The notes: generated by a model not told the origin, from the sequence alone. A stretch of 64,000 nt of DNA from Bacteroides thetaiotaomicron VPI-5482 (GCF_000011065.1 NC_004663.1:4898001-4962000), one strand, 5' to 3'; numbered from the stretch's first letter, positions 1 to 8,268 are shown. A program made the numbers and translations.

Positions 1-1540
1 TGATATCTCCGTTTTTATCCAGTGTGATTTTGTAGACGGAGTTTTCGATGGCTGAGGCGGCTGAAGGAGAGATCGTTTTTTCAGATCCTCCGGTGCGGAC
101 ATCGTACACTGCATAACTGTTTGCGGGCAGTGACGCTGCAACCAGGATGTGAGCACGTCCGTTCTCGTAACCGATCATTTGCGAAGCGACTTTCTTGCCT
201 TGTGCATTGTATACAGTGAAGCCTTTCGGGGTTTTAGGCTGTTCGAGGATGATCTCTGTCAAGTCCGATACCGGGAAAGCGTTTGCATTATAAAGAACGA
301 CAGGCGTTCCTTTCACGCGTGTATCCATCTGTCCGGCAATGGCGTTGACGGAAGAAGTCAGTACTTGTGAGAATTGTTTTAGAGAGATCAGTTCATCGTT
401 CCATGAGAACTCATAGGCACGGGGGATACTCGTTCCCGTCAGGTCATCATGGAATTGATGGAAGATGAAACGTTTCCATGCCTCCGTCAGCGTGTGTTGC
501 GGATAGCTGGCAGTACCCAACCATTCGGCAGCGACCGCCGCTCTTTCTGCTGCATCGCCCAACTGTTCGTTTTGCCGGTTGTACAGCTTCATGGCTGCCT
601 GCGAAGTATAGCAACCTGTTCCGTGAACATCCATCAATAACTCTCCGTCAAATACCGGCAGTTCCGGGTGATTGTTGAACGGCAGATAATCTTTGAACAA
701 CTGATCGCTGGTAGCACTGATCACCTCTACCGGGCCATCACCTTTGATTCCCTGTTCTACAGAACGTACCGAACCCAGAGTAGGAGAGCCACCGATATCC
801 CCTGTTCCATAATAGCGGTAGACCGTATTGAGCGGAGTACGTTGGGCTAATTTTTCCAGATCTTTATTCTTCGAGAGATCTTCGTTGTTCCATTTGCGTC
901 CGTAGTCATATCCGTGGGCTAGCATTACTTGTTTGCCGTCAATGCCCTTCCAGAGTCCGATGGTAAACGGATGCTTGCTCTTTCCATAGAAGGGATGATT
1001 ACGCCAGTCCAGCTTCTGTGAAGAGAAGCCGATCAGTCCGCAGTGTGCGGCAATGGTGGGAAGCGTCCATCCGAATCCGAAGCAGTCCGGCAGGAAGATA
1101 TCCGTTCCTTCTTTTCCGAACTCTTGCCGGTAGTACGTCTGTCCGAGCATGATGTTACGGATGGAGGCTTCGACGGAAGGAACCAACACATCACTTGCTT
1201 CCCAGCTACTTCCGGCGATATGCCAGCGGCCTTCCTCGATGAATTTCTTCATCTCTTCATACTGTTCGGGATAGTATTCCTTCATCCACGCATACTTCAC
1301 TCCCCCTTCAAAGTTGAAAACGTATTCGGGATATTTCTTTAGCAGAAATAAGTTCTGACTAATGGTATTCCAGACATATTCGTTGATTGTTGTCTGGATG
1401 TCCCAGTTCCACTGGGTGTCGAGGTGGGCGTCCGACACCATATAGGCTTTCACCTTTTTCTTCGCGGTGTCATCTTGTGCATAGCTTCCTCCTGCTAAGG
1501 CAAGGGCGAGGGCTACGGCAATTACTTTTTTGTTCATCAT
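1..1540 (-). CDS. GH38 alpha-mannosidase, N-terminal part (runs off the window)
   Basis: Translating the minus strand from ATG at 1538-1540 gives about 513 codons open to the window edge. A second ATG at 1535-1537 would also serve. Residues 1-22 form a signal peptide (MMNKKVIAVALALALAGGSYA), so the enzyme is probably periplasmic. The zinc-site segment DAHLDTQWNW follows near residue 37, and PDCFGFGW carries the likely catalytic nucleophile Asp typical of family GH38. GH38 enzymes remove alpha-mannosyl residues and would here trim mannan side chains or oligosaccharides. The gene has its own promoter and operator at 1580-1660 and is separated from the upstream glycosyltransferase cassette by about 590 bp. 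The C-terminal domains lie outside the window. Confidence 0.93.
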   Translation of the reverse strand, partial: MMNKKVIAVALALALAGGSYAQDDTAKKKVKAYMVSDAHLDTQWNWDIQTTINEYVWNTISQNLFLLKKYPEYVFNFEGGVKYAWMKEYYPEQYEEMKKFIEEGRWHIAGSSWEASDVLVPSVEASIRNIMLGQTYYRQEFGKEGTDIFLPDCFGFGWTLPTIAAHCGLIGFSSQKLDWRNHPFYGKSKHPFTIGLWKGIDGKQVMLAHGYDYGRKWNNEDLSKNKDLEKLAQRTPLNTVYRYYGTGDIGGSPTLGSVRSVEQGIKGDGPVEVISATSDQLFKDYLPFNNHPELPVFDGELLMDVHGTGCYTSQAAMKLYNRQNEQLGDAAERAAVAAEWLGTASYPQHTLTEAWKRFIFHQFHDDLTGTSIPRAYEFSWNDELISLKQFSQVLTSSVNAIAGQMDTRVKGTPVVLYNANAFPVSDLTEIILEQPKTPKGFTVYNAQGKKVASQMIGYENGRAHILVAASLPANSYAVYDVRTGGSEKTISPSAASAIENSVYKITLDKNGDI

Positions 1541-1579
1541 GGTTTATTTTTAACAAGTTTAGTAGTTTACAAATTTATA

Positions 1580-1660
1580 CAAAACTAATGGAATTAATTC
1601 TATTAGGGTTTAGAATAGTACTTCTTTATGGAAATGGCACGGATATTTACCTTTTTGGCA
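1580..1660 (-). promoter_or_regulatory. HTCS operator and -7 box of the GH38 gene
   Basis: On the gene strand, 1660-1635 reads TGCCAAAAAGGTAAA at its start and ends in GCCA, the two half-sites lying 21 bp apart. The same 26-bp pattern stands before the three other operons of the mannan locus. A -7 box TAGTTTTG (plus-strand 1580-1587) follows 47 bp downstream. No good -33 TTTG is seen, which suits an activator-dependent promoter. The role is inferred from the shared motif and position. Confidence 0.75.
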
Positions 1661-2132
1661 CCACTTTACATCTAGAAAGTATTCTTGTCCGGTTCGGGCT
1701 GCATCTTGTCAGTCATAAAGAATGATTGCTCAAGAAGCTTTTTGTCATTCAAAACGTGTCCAAATATAGCGGATTTCGAATGATTAGCTGTCCTTTGTAG
1801 TGCCAATATGTAGGCAAATATATTTTGTCTGTTCAGAGTACTCTATGGATAATTAGGGTATAAGATAAGTAGCTGATTATCATTCTATAATATATGTTTG
1901 TGAACAATGAAAGTACAGCAGGTGTCGGCAATGACAAACCAGTATCAATACTCTCTGACCATTTTATCTTATCATGTTTTTTAGATGTTGCGGTAATAAC
2001 TCCCATGATATGCTCTCCATTTGTTTCCCGGTCATTACGTTTATTGCAGTTGATGTAGAAAAGAAATTTACAATGATTCTTTTAGTGTTTGTTGATAAAA
2101 TAGCTTTTCTTGCATAACTTGGTTATATAAAC
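1661..2132. other. Gene-free stretch downstream of the GT32 gene
   Basis: No intact reading frame with a believable product was found on either strand. Its middle part (about 1915-2075) holds a decayed gene described separately. No strong hairpin followed by a T-run was seen after the GT32 stop, so the end of the cassette transcript is unknown. Confidence 0.6.
1915..2075 (-). pseudogene. Remnant of a paralogue of the 266-aa cassette protein
   Basis: One minus-strand frame encodes two blocks that match the exported protein at 3536-4336: FYINCNKRNDR against FYANLDKRDKR, and TNGEHIMGVI against TNGKYIMGIV. The blocks are in the same order, but about 11 residues between them are missing in the remnant, and a stop codon lies just upstream. 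DNA identity is also visible around the IMG codons. No start codon or full-length frame remains. It sits next to the second GT32 gene, so it probably marks an old duplication of a protein-plus-GT32 unit. Confidence 0.6.
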
Positions 2133-2807
2133 TCAAATTCCCGTTCTCCATGTCCCGGCATGCAGATGAGCTGCATAATCTCCAAAGTGGCATGAGATTT
2201 CATTGTGATAAGGTTGCCTGCACCTTTTATCTGTATTTCTTAATAATGTGATGTCTGTATACATTCCATAGTTATCCCAATATGTGTCTGTTAGTAGGCC
2301 GGGACCTGTTATGTCTAAAATCTCCTGTTGCGATTTTAAGATTATTGTGGCTCTTTCTGCCATTTCATCCATTATTCTGTGTAAAAAAGGATGTTTAGGG
2401 ATTCCACCGAACATATAGTTGGCTATTCGAAGTCGATATCTTAAATTCAAGGCTTCTTGCTCTGCCTGGCAGACAATTTTCTCTTCTCCTAAAACCAAAT
2501 TATACTTTCTCAACTCATCAAGTGGCTTTAAACTTAACATATCTAAATCCATATAGAATCCTCCATAGAGGTATACAAGGGCTAATCTTAAGAAGTCTGC
2601 TTTTTGTACATTGTGATAGAATGCATTATAGGCTTCGATGTATTCAGGTAAATCTTGATTTAATATATCCTGTGCATCATCCTTATTATATAGGCGGATA
2701 TTCCAGTCCGGATGATTGACTTGTATTTCTTGTTTGCATTTCTCGAATAGTTCGGGGAACGGTTCATCTTTGCGTAGAAAGATAAGGTGTATATTCTTTG
2801 GGATCAT
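2133..2807 (-). CDS. GT32-family glycosyltransferase (second of two)
   Basis: 224 aa with no signal peptide, so a cytoplasmic enzyme. The N-terminus PKNIHLIF, the QKADFLRLALVYLYGG segment and the DxD motif in YGGFYMDLD (Asp87 and Asp89) are typical of GT32 (Och1- and capsular-type) sugar transferases, which bind a nucleotide sugar through a metal held by DxD. The acceptor is unknown. It starts 21 bp after another GT32 gene, to which it is a divergent paralogue, and is the last gene of a five-gene minus-strand operon that also encodes a Gly-Ser-rich protein. In a mannan-degrading locus a biosynthetic transferase is unexpected. Glycosylating the neighbouring Gly-Ser protein is one possibility, which is my inference. 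Confidence 0.88.
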   Translation of the reverse strand: MIPKNIHLIFLRKDEPFPELFEKCKQEIQVNHPDWNIRLYNKDDAQDILNQDLPEYIEAYNAFYHNVQKADFLRLALVYLYGGFYMDLDMLSLKPLDELRKYNLVLGEEKIVCQAEQEALNLRYRLRIANYMFGGIPKHPFLHRIMDEMAERATIILKSQQEILDITGPGLLTDTYWDNYGMYTDITLLRNTDKRCRQPYHNEISCHFGDYAAHLHAGTWRTGI

Positions 2808-2828
2808 TATTTATTTTATTTTTAAAGG

Positions 2829-3530
2829 TTACTTACCAAACCAGGTACCAAAGAAATAGTGTATGGCATGAGCCTGATTGATACGCTCTTCCATTTCTTT
2901 AGGAATCTGGTTGTTTTTTATTTTCTCTACCTCCCATTGTCCGATAGGATATATTGTCTTTGATTCGAGGATACGTATGTCTTCTTTATGTGGAAATGCG
3001 TTGAATGCATGCGTTAGCAAGAAAGGGCCTGTGGAATCCAGTATATCAAATCCGTTATTAACAACTTTCCCACCGGAATGATTGATTAACCTTTGGCATA
3101 CAAAGTTGATAAAATCATTATCGGGTGTTGACGCCATGAAAGCGTTGCAAATGATATATTCAAAACCAAAGCGTTTAGCATGCCAGTCGGGTTCCTTACC
3201 TACGATAAAATCCGATCCTTCTAGTAAGAACTCAATATTTTCGAGGCACTCGAAATCCATGTCTACGTACAATCCTCCATAAACTTTCAAGAGAAGATAG
3301 CGTATAGCGTCTGCTCTTTGTATGTTACAAGGATATGTATCATACTTCTCCAGGAAATCAGGGAAATGTTTGCAGACAAATTCCCTGTTCATTTCATCTG
3401 TCCATAGGATATATTCCCAATTCGGGAGATATTCTTTCCATGTTTGTGGCAGTTGGTCAAGAGGAGAAGGTACATCTTTTGTTTTCCATGTTTGGTGGAT
3501 AATTCGTGGGATTCTTAAACTGTTTTTCAT
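2829..3530 (-). CDS. GT32-family glycosyltransferase (first of two)
   Basis: 233 aa, cytoplasmic, no signal peptide. The pattern IPRIIHQTWKTK at the N-terminus, then NIQRADAIRYLLLKVYGG and the DxD motif in YGGLYVDMD (Asp90 and Asp92), is the GT32 signature seen in Och1-like alpha-mannosyltransferases and capsule enzymes. Sugar donor and acceptor cannot be read from the sequence. Its start lies 5 bp after the stop of the 266-aa exported protein, so the two are translationally close, and a second GT32 gene follows 21 bp downstream. Both transferases belong to the operon driven from 6905-6987. Confidence 0.9.
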   Translation of the reverse strand: MKNSLRIPRIIHQTWKTKDVPSPLDQLPQTWKEYLPNWEYILWTDEMNREFVCKHFPDFLEKYDTYPCNIQRADAIRYLLLKVYGGLYVDMDFECLENIEFLLEGSDFIVGKEPDWHAKRFGFEYIICNAFMASTPDNDFINFVCQRLINHSGGKVVNNGFDILDSTGPFLLTHAFNAFPHKEDIRILESKTIYPIGQWEVEKIKNNQIPKEMEERINQAHAIHYFFGTWFGK

Positions 3531-3535
3531 AGTCT

Positions 3536-4336
3536 TTATTGTTGAAATATTTTCTTTTCTTTAATATTTTCTCTTCTATATCGAATGAGGGTTTCATTGC
3601 TCTTCAACATGTCCGGAGTGTAGATTTGCGGTTGATAATATGCCTCTTCCAGTTTTTTAAACTTTCCATCCGGCATTATCTGATATTTAGTATCTATACG
3701 TTGCCCTTTCAGGTTATCTAGGTGTATAAAATTTCTTTTTATACTATCGAACTGAATGATGTAATTATTTTCAGGAAAGTTCAACTGTTGAACATTCACC
3801 GTAAAATCTTTATTGATTTGTGCTTCCATGGTTCTAGCTTTGCTGCATGTTCCAGGCCATTCACAAATGGGAATGTAGTCAATGATTGCTCCTGCAAAAT
3901 TGAATGTAACTAACCAATGTTTATCCATATCGTGAAGAGCTGACCAAGTTCTGACTATTCCCATGATATATTTTCCATTAGTATCTTCAATGAGAGAAAG
4001 AACTGTTTCAATGGGAGGTCTCTTGTCTCTTTTGTCAAGATTAGCATAGAATGGAGAATTGCTTATTCTATAAGATGTACCTTGAGTTACTGCTCTCGTA
4101 TGTTCAAAATCATCACGAGAGATACTGTTGTTGTCTTGGTAAACAAAGAATGAAATATCATAATTGATGGGTAGCTTTAGGAACTCATTTTTTGAAAAAA
4201 CATAGAATACACGTTGCAAGTTCTTTTCTTTTATATCCGATAGCTTCACTAAAGAAGTGACTTTGTAGCTGTTTTGGCCATACATAGATAGTCCGCTTGC
4301 CATTATTAATATAATTAAAATTGCTACTTTTTTCAT
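3536..4336 (-). CDS. Exported protein of unknown function
   Basis: 266 aa. Residues 1-20 form a Sec signal peptide (MKKVAILIILIMASGLSMYG, then QNS), with no lipobox, so the protein is probably periplasmic. The rest looks beta-rich, with conserved-looking FYANLDKRDKR, TNGKYIMGIVRTWSALHD and a Cys pair in CEWPGTC. I do not recognise the family. It sits between the Gly-Ser-rich protein (83 bp upstream) and the GT32 pair (5 bp downstream), and a decayed paralogue lies at 1915-2075. This suggests it is a regular companion of GT32 genes in such cassettes. A secreted partner or sensor of the Gly-Ser protein is possible but unproven. Confidence 0.8.
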   Translation of the reverse strand: MKKVAILIILIMASGLSMYGQNSYKVTSLVKLSDIKEKNLQRVFYVFSKNEFLKLPINYDISFFVYQDNNSISRDDFEHTRAVTQGTSYRISNSPFYANLDKRDKRPPIETVLSLIEDTNGKYIMGIVRTWSALHDMDKHWLVTFNFAGAIIDYIPICEWPGTCSKARTMEAQINKDFTVNVQQLNFPENNYIIQFDSIKRNFIHLDNLKGQRIDTKYQIMPDGKFKKLEEAYYQPQIYTPDMLKSNETLIRYRRENIKEKKIFQQ

Positions 4337-4360
4337 GGTTGATTATTATTTATAGATGAT

Positions 4361-4391
4361 GATAGAGTCCACGGTAAAAGTGGACTCTATC
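4361..4391 (-). terminator. Intercistronic hairpin after the Gly-Ser gene
   Basis: GATAGAGTCCAC (4361-4372) and its exact complement GTGGACTCTATC (4380-4391) form a perfect 12-bp stem with a 7-nt loop. It starts 29 nt after the Gly-Ser gene stop. On the transcribed strand the stem is not followed by a T-run, so it may protect the upstream 3' end or partly attenuate the downstream genes rather than terminate fully. Confidence 0.7.
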
Positions 4392-4419
4392 GTTTCGTTC
4401 TAGGTTATACATTTTTATA

Positions 4420-5364
4420 TTATAAAGATGTTGTATCATATTTCCCACCGTCGTTGGGTCTTACTTGAGTTACAGTATAATATCTGTTAGCAACCTTTGT
4501 GCTTCCCTCTAGCTTTAAATTTTCAGTTTTGTAGTAAAGGCGATTAATGTTGCTACATCCATCATCAGAGTTGGAAGTTGCATTATCCATAAATGTATAG
4601 TAATACTGTTGTCGTGAAGTATCATATCCTCTTCCTGTAACTACAATAAAATGGTCTGTACCGTCGATGTTTGGATTTAAATCGAGATCATAATCAACTC
4701 CTACTATGATAACTCGTTTTGCATTGAGATGTTTATCGATACATTCAATTGCATTTTTGTAGTTTTGAGCTGGATCATTTCCCCAGTTTGTTAATAATCC
4801 ATTTGCAGAATCAACTAGCTTAAAAACATTTAAGCTACTTCCGTAATTGGATAATCCATATTTTTTTAGTGTTTCTTTGCAAAGACTTAAGCAATTAGCT
4901 CCTTCTCTCCAACCAACAAACCTACTTTTGTCCATTAATTCTATTGGATCTTTGGGAACGGGTTTGTCTCCACCTCCAGGTTTCGGACCATCACCGCTAG
5001 TTCCTCCACCGCTAGTTCCTCCACCACTAGTTCCACCACCAGTCCACCCGCTACCACTTCCCCAATCTCCACTTCCCCAGTGTCCGCTTCCCCAATACTC
5101 GCCAGAACCACTACCGCTGCCGGAACCACTACCGGAACCGAAACCTGATCCGCTACCGTAGATAGTTACGTCCGGTGTCATCCATCCAATGCCACATACA
5201 TAGACGGTGGTATCTAAGGCTCCTTGGGCATTAAGCCGTTGATAAACTTCTTCTGTCATGCAATCATTGGGACCTGTACCTGCCCCTGAATTGTAACTGG
5301 AGATCAATATGGTTTGGTTGATCCCTCTTAATTTTAATTTCTCCGCTTTACTTTTCTTTTCCAT
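4420..5364 (-). CDS. Gly-Ser-rich protein with leader-like N-terminus and putative cysteine-peptidase domain
   Basis: 314 aa. There is no Sec signal peptide. The charged start (MEKKSKAEKLKLRGI) resembles leaders of Bacteroidales natural-product precursors. Residues 68-128 are a low-complexity linker made of GSG repeats, then WGSG and GGGTS units. The C-terminal domain (about 140-314) has a possible papain-like arrangement: Cys158 in EGANCLSLC, His238 in GTDHFIVVTG, and Asp260 or Asn261 in TFMDNAT. I do not recognise the whole protein. Ser and Thr in the linker would be natural acceptors for the three glycosyltransferase-like proteins of the same operon. The 83-bp gaps on both sides and the hairpin downstream suggest expression at its own level. 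Alternatives are a secreted toxin-like enzyme or a cell-surface adhesin. Confidence 0.8.
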   Translation of the reverse strand: MEKKSKAEKLKLRGINQTILISSYNSGAGTGPNDCMTEEVYQRLNAQGALDTTVYVCGIGWMTPDVTIYGSGSGFGSGSGSGSGSGSGEYWGSGHWGSGDWGSGSGWTGGGTSGGGTSGGGTSGDGPKPGGGDKPVPKDPIELMDKSRFVGWREGANCLSLCKETLKKYGLSNYGSSLNVFKLVDSANGLLTNWGNDPAQNYKNAIECIDKHLNAKRVIIVGVDYDLDLNPNIDGTDHFIVVTGRGYDTSRQQYYYTFMDNATSNSDDGCSNINRLYYKTENLKLEGSTKVANRYYTVTQVRPNDGGKYDTTSL

Positions 5365-5447
5365 AATACATGATAATTTTAGTGTTTATAAATAAAGTCG
5401 TTTCTTTTGGATGCATAGATAAGTTTATACACTTGTTTAAGTTGAAA

Positions 5448-6869
5448 TCAATTGATACATATCACCCCATGATAAAGAAGATATTCTACTTCCGTCAGAA
5501 TTAATTTGTAAGTTTGTTCTTTATCTTTGCTGATTTCAGATGAAAAACAAGGTAGCAATTCGTTGAACAGACATTCAAATGTCTTCTCTTCTTCTATGAG
5601 AATCAGAATATTATAACATAAATCGTTAATAAGCACTTCTTTAAAACCCTCATATAGCAGACATGGAATGCATACTATATCAAAGTGGTCTGAATGGCAC
5701 TCTTTGTTTATACGTTCTTTAAGCAGTTTTTTTGCTTCTGTCGGCCAGGGTTCCGGAATTTCGTAAATGGATAGGTAGGGATTTCTATTAATAGTAAATA
5801 TGGCTTGTTCCTCTTTTCCGGCATTTAGAAACATGAAATAGGAAGATGAGCATTTCTCCCAATCATACAGATCGGTATAAGATAGCTTTTCCCATTTTTT
5901 GGACAAAGAATGAAGATAATCTTGATAGGATGCAATACACATTTGTACACTCAAATCGGGGAAGGTAGTATTTTTAGCCTTGTTTTGCATTCGCTTATGA
6001 TTATTCGCGAACAATTCTACTACTCTATTGTAATAGTCAGGATATTTATTTAATAGAGTTTTGCTAAGTAAATCACAAATCCGTTGGTTCTTTTTATGTC
6101 CGCCGATGATATGTAATAGTTTGGCTTTGTCGTATAGATAAAAATTACAGAAATCATCATAAATGTATCCATTGTCACGAACGCTGTGATCAAGGACTGT
6201 TGCCACAGGTTTGTTATAACTGTTTGACTGGGCATAAAACAATATTTGTTCAAAGAGGATATTGTTATTTATGTGAATATCTTTGCTGTTTATATCATTT
6301 AAATGGTTTGATTCGATAAAGTTAAATGCAGTCCGGCAGTATTCAGCTATAAACTCCAAGTCATTTCCTCCGATAATTCCTGCATTATATGACATGATAG
6401 AGTCTTTTTCTAATTCTTTTTTTAGGAAGGATGGCATTAATAAATCTTTTTGTAGAATATGATTCATCATACTTTTATAATAACTGCTTCCTATTTCTTT
6501 GTTCTGAGCAATCAATTCACTCATCTCTATGGTGTTGTCTAGTTTATTAGGCAAATATACATCTCCGTCTACATGTATGAAGGGTTCTTTTTGGAGTGAA
6601 TAGGTTAATAACTTGGGATATGCCCAATGAGGTTCAGGGCAAGTTAGATTGTCGTATTGAATGATGATATCTGTATACGGTAGTTTCAATTGTTCGGCAA
6701 AGATTTCATATCCATGGGAATCGGTATATAAAACGATATTTTGATAGTTGTCTTTTAAAGAAAGACAACTTAATGCCCATGACATTAAATGGTATTGTGG
6801 ATTCATCCATCCAAAACTATTGTCTAACAATGAATTATTTCCATGCCAAAAGGTTTGTACTATTTTCAT
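5448..6869 (-). CDS. Glycosyltransferase-like protein (DUF6734-like), first gene of the cassette
   Basis: 473 aa, no signal peptide. The N-terminal 250 residues look like a GT-A fold: MKIVQTFWHG at the start, NIVLYTDSHGYEI for the first beta strands, then AYPKLLTYSLQKEPFIHVDGDVYLP, whose DGD takes the place of a DxD metal site. A similar arrangement is found in an uncharacterised Bacteroidota family that I remember as DUF6734. The C-terminal half carries no motif I recognise. It opens the operon directly behind the HTCS-type operator at 6962-6987, so it is probably made when mannan is sensed. The likely role is transfer of a sugar to an acceptor made in the same cassette, which is inference. 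Confidence 0.75.
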   Translation of the reverse strand: MKIVQTFWHGNNSLLDNSFGWMNPQYHLMSWALSCLSLKDNYQNIVLYTDSHGYEIFAEQLKLPYTDIIIQYDNLTCPEPHWAYPKLLTYSLQKEPFIHVDGDVYLPNKLDNTIEMSELIAQNKEIGSSYYKSMMNHILQKDLLMPSFLKKELEKDSIMSYNAGIIGGNDLEFIAEYCRTAFNFIESNHLNDINSKDIHINNNILFEQILFYAQSNSYNKPVATVLDHSVRDNGYIYDDFCNFYLYDKAKLLHIIGGHKKNQRICDLLSKTLLNKYPDYYNRVVELFANNHKRMQNKAKNTTFPDLSVQMCIASYQDYLHSLSKKWEKLSYTDLYDWEKCSSSYFMFLNAGKEEQAIFTINRNPYLSIYEIPEPWPTEAKKLLKERINKECHSDHFDIVCIPCLLYEGFKEVLINDLCYNILILIEEEKTFECLFNELLPCFSSEISKDKEQTYKLILTEVEYLLYHGVICIN

Positions 6870-6904
6870 AACTATTGATTTGTTGTGTGTTATTTCTATA
6901 GTGA

Positions 6905-6987
6905 TAAAATTAGTAATAATGTGGAGGAAAAGGTCCTTCAGATAGGGCTAATTCGCATGGTTGGCGCAAATGTTTACTTTTTTGGCA
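6905..6987 (-). promoter_or_regulatory. HTCS operator and -7 box of the glycosyltransferase cassette
   Basis: On the gene strand, 6987-6962 begins TGCCAAAAAAGTAAA and ends GCCA, with half-sites 21 bp apart, as at the other operons of the mannan locus. A -7 box TAATTTTA (plus-strand 6905-6912; one mismatch to TAnnTTTG) lies exactly 49 bp downstream. It links the cassette to the mannan HTCS by sequence alone. Confidence 0.75.
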
Positions 6988-7028
6988 GTGAAATATGTTT
7001 TTTGTGCATCAATCTTGATAAATATAAG

Positions 7029-7084
7029 AACTGCAAGGATCAGCACAACCTCTGTTCATTCAGAATTGTGTAATCCTTGCAGTT
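7029..7084 (-). terminator. Terminator of the GH92-to-GH130 operon
   Basis: AACTGCAAGGAT (7029-7040) pairs perfectly with ATCCTTGCAGTT (7073-7084), giving a 12-bp stem with a 32-nt loop. On the minus strand it lies 33 nt after the GH130 stop and is followed by a T-rich run (TTCTTATATTTA). Confidence 0.65.
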
Positions 7085-7116
7085 TTATTTATGTCGGGTA
7101 GAAAGAAACAGTTTGT

Positions 7117-8268
7117 TTAGGGCAGCGGATCTGCGGCAGCAGGTTTCTTCGGATTGTAGATAGCCATACCCACCTTGGAATCTGCGCAACCATAATACAG
7201 ATACCATTTATCCTTATAATAAACCATCCCTTCGATGAACACCGTTCCGTCTACATACTGCCCGCTCTTTTCGAAACTATCCATCGGGCGGAAGAACGGT
7301 TCGTCGAGACGGGTGATGAAACGGGTCGGGTCATTGGCGTCGAAGAGGGCTTGTCCGGCAGCGTAAACATTGGCGGTATAGCGTTTGTCGCCTCTGCTTG
7401 CACTGTTTTTACCATTATACAGAAGTACGATTCCCTTTGGAGTATAAATAGCTGGAGGACCGCATTCCGTCAGCTGGCTGTCGAAGTGTCCGTCACGGGG
7501 TGAAAACAGTTTTCTCAGCGAGCCGTCCGTATTTACGTATGGAGTCCAGTTGACTAAATCTTCGGAAGTGGCGGCAAACACATGTTCCTCTCCCCAATAC
7601 ATGAAGTATTTTCCGTCGATTTTCTTGATCACCTGTTTCCCATTGACAACTTCGGTCAGAATGGAGCCGGACTTGCATCCTAAATTGAAGAACTTGCCGT
7701 CATACGCTTTGGCAAAAGCGGGACCGTGCTTTGTCCAGTCTTTCAGATTGCGGGAAGTGGCTATTGCCAGACGCGGAATGTGGCGGTTCCATTGCGTATA
7801 GGTCATCACATACAGTCCTTCTGCTGTGACGGCGATACGCGGGTCTTCGCATCCGCCCGGCCATTCCAGTTTCTTTTGAGTATCGTTATCCGGATAAAAT
7901 ACCGGGGTCTTTTCCCGCTTGAAGTGAATGCCGTCGCTCGAAGTGGCGTATCCGAGACGTGAGGTACGGTGACCGATACCGACACCGGATTTATCTTCTG
8001 CCCGATACAGCACGACAATCTTGCCGTCATGCAGGGTAGCAGCCGGATTGAAAGTGTCATTGGATTCCCATGCAACGTAATCCTGTGTCATCGGACAATA
8101 GAATTTCGTGTTCTCTATAGGAGATATCACCGGATTAGCTCCCTGTGGTCGTTCGAAGCCTCCGAACGCCCAGTCGGGTAATACGTTCTTTTTGTCGTTG
8201 GAAGGTTGTCCCAAGGCGGTACAAGTCATCATGGTTGTAGTAACCAGAAATAAAAAGGTTGATTTCAT
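7117..8268 (-). CDS. GH130 beta-1,2-mannosidase-type enzyme
   Basis: 383 aa with a signal peptide (residues 1-20, ending TCTALG), so periplasmic. The five-bladed propeller of GH130 is indicated by repeated strand patterns and by the family segments WPGGCEDPRI, LYRAEDKSGVG, ECGPPAIYTPKGIVLLYNGK and GQYVDGTVFIEGMVYYKDKWYLYYG. GH130 contains mannoside phosphorylases and true hydrolases. The exported location, away from cytoplasmic phosphate metabolism, fits a hydrolase of the beta-1,2-mannosyl caps found on Candida mannan, as reported for the homologue in this type of locus. It is the last gene of the minus-strand glycosidase operon and is separated from GH125 by a 450-bp gap that contains a repeat array. 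Confidence 0.92.
   Translation of the reverse strand: MKSTFLFLVTTTMMTCTALGQPSNDKKNVLPDWAFGGFERPQGANPVISPIENTKFYCPMTQDYVAWESNDTFNPAATLHDGKIVVLYRAEDKSGVGIGHRTSRLGYATSSDGIHFKREKTPVFYPDNDTQKKLEWPGGCEDPRIAVTAEGLYVMTYTQWNRHIPRLAIATSRNLKDWTKHGPAFAKAYDGKFFNLGCKSGSILTEVVNGKQVIKKIDGKYFMYWGEEHVFAATSEDLVNWTPYVNTDGSLRKLFSPRDGHFDSQLTECGPPAIYTPKGIVLLYNGKNSASRGDKRYTANVYAAGQALFDANDPTRFITRLDEPFFRPMDSFEKSGQYVDGTVFIEGMVYYKDKWYLYYGCADSKVGMAIYNPKKPAAADPLP

Noticed and set aside
1635..1650. TGGCAC elements in the 26-bp motif resemble the -24 box of sigma-54 promoters.
   Set aside because: No GC dinucleotide follows at the -12 position in any copy, while a Bacteroides -7 box at fixed spacing does. An activator site explains the pattern better.
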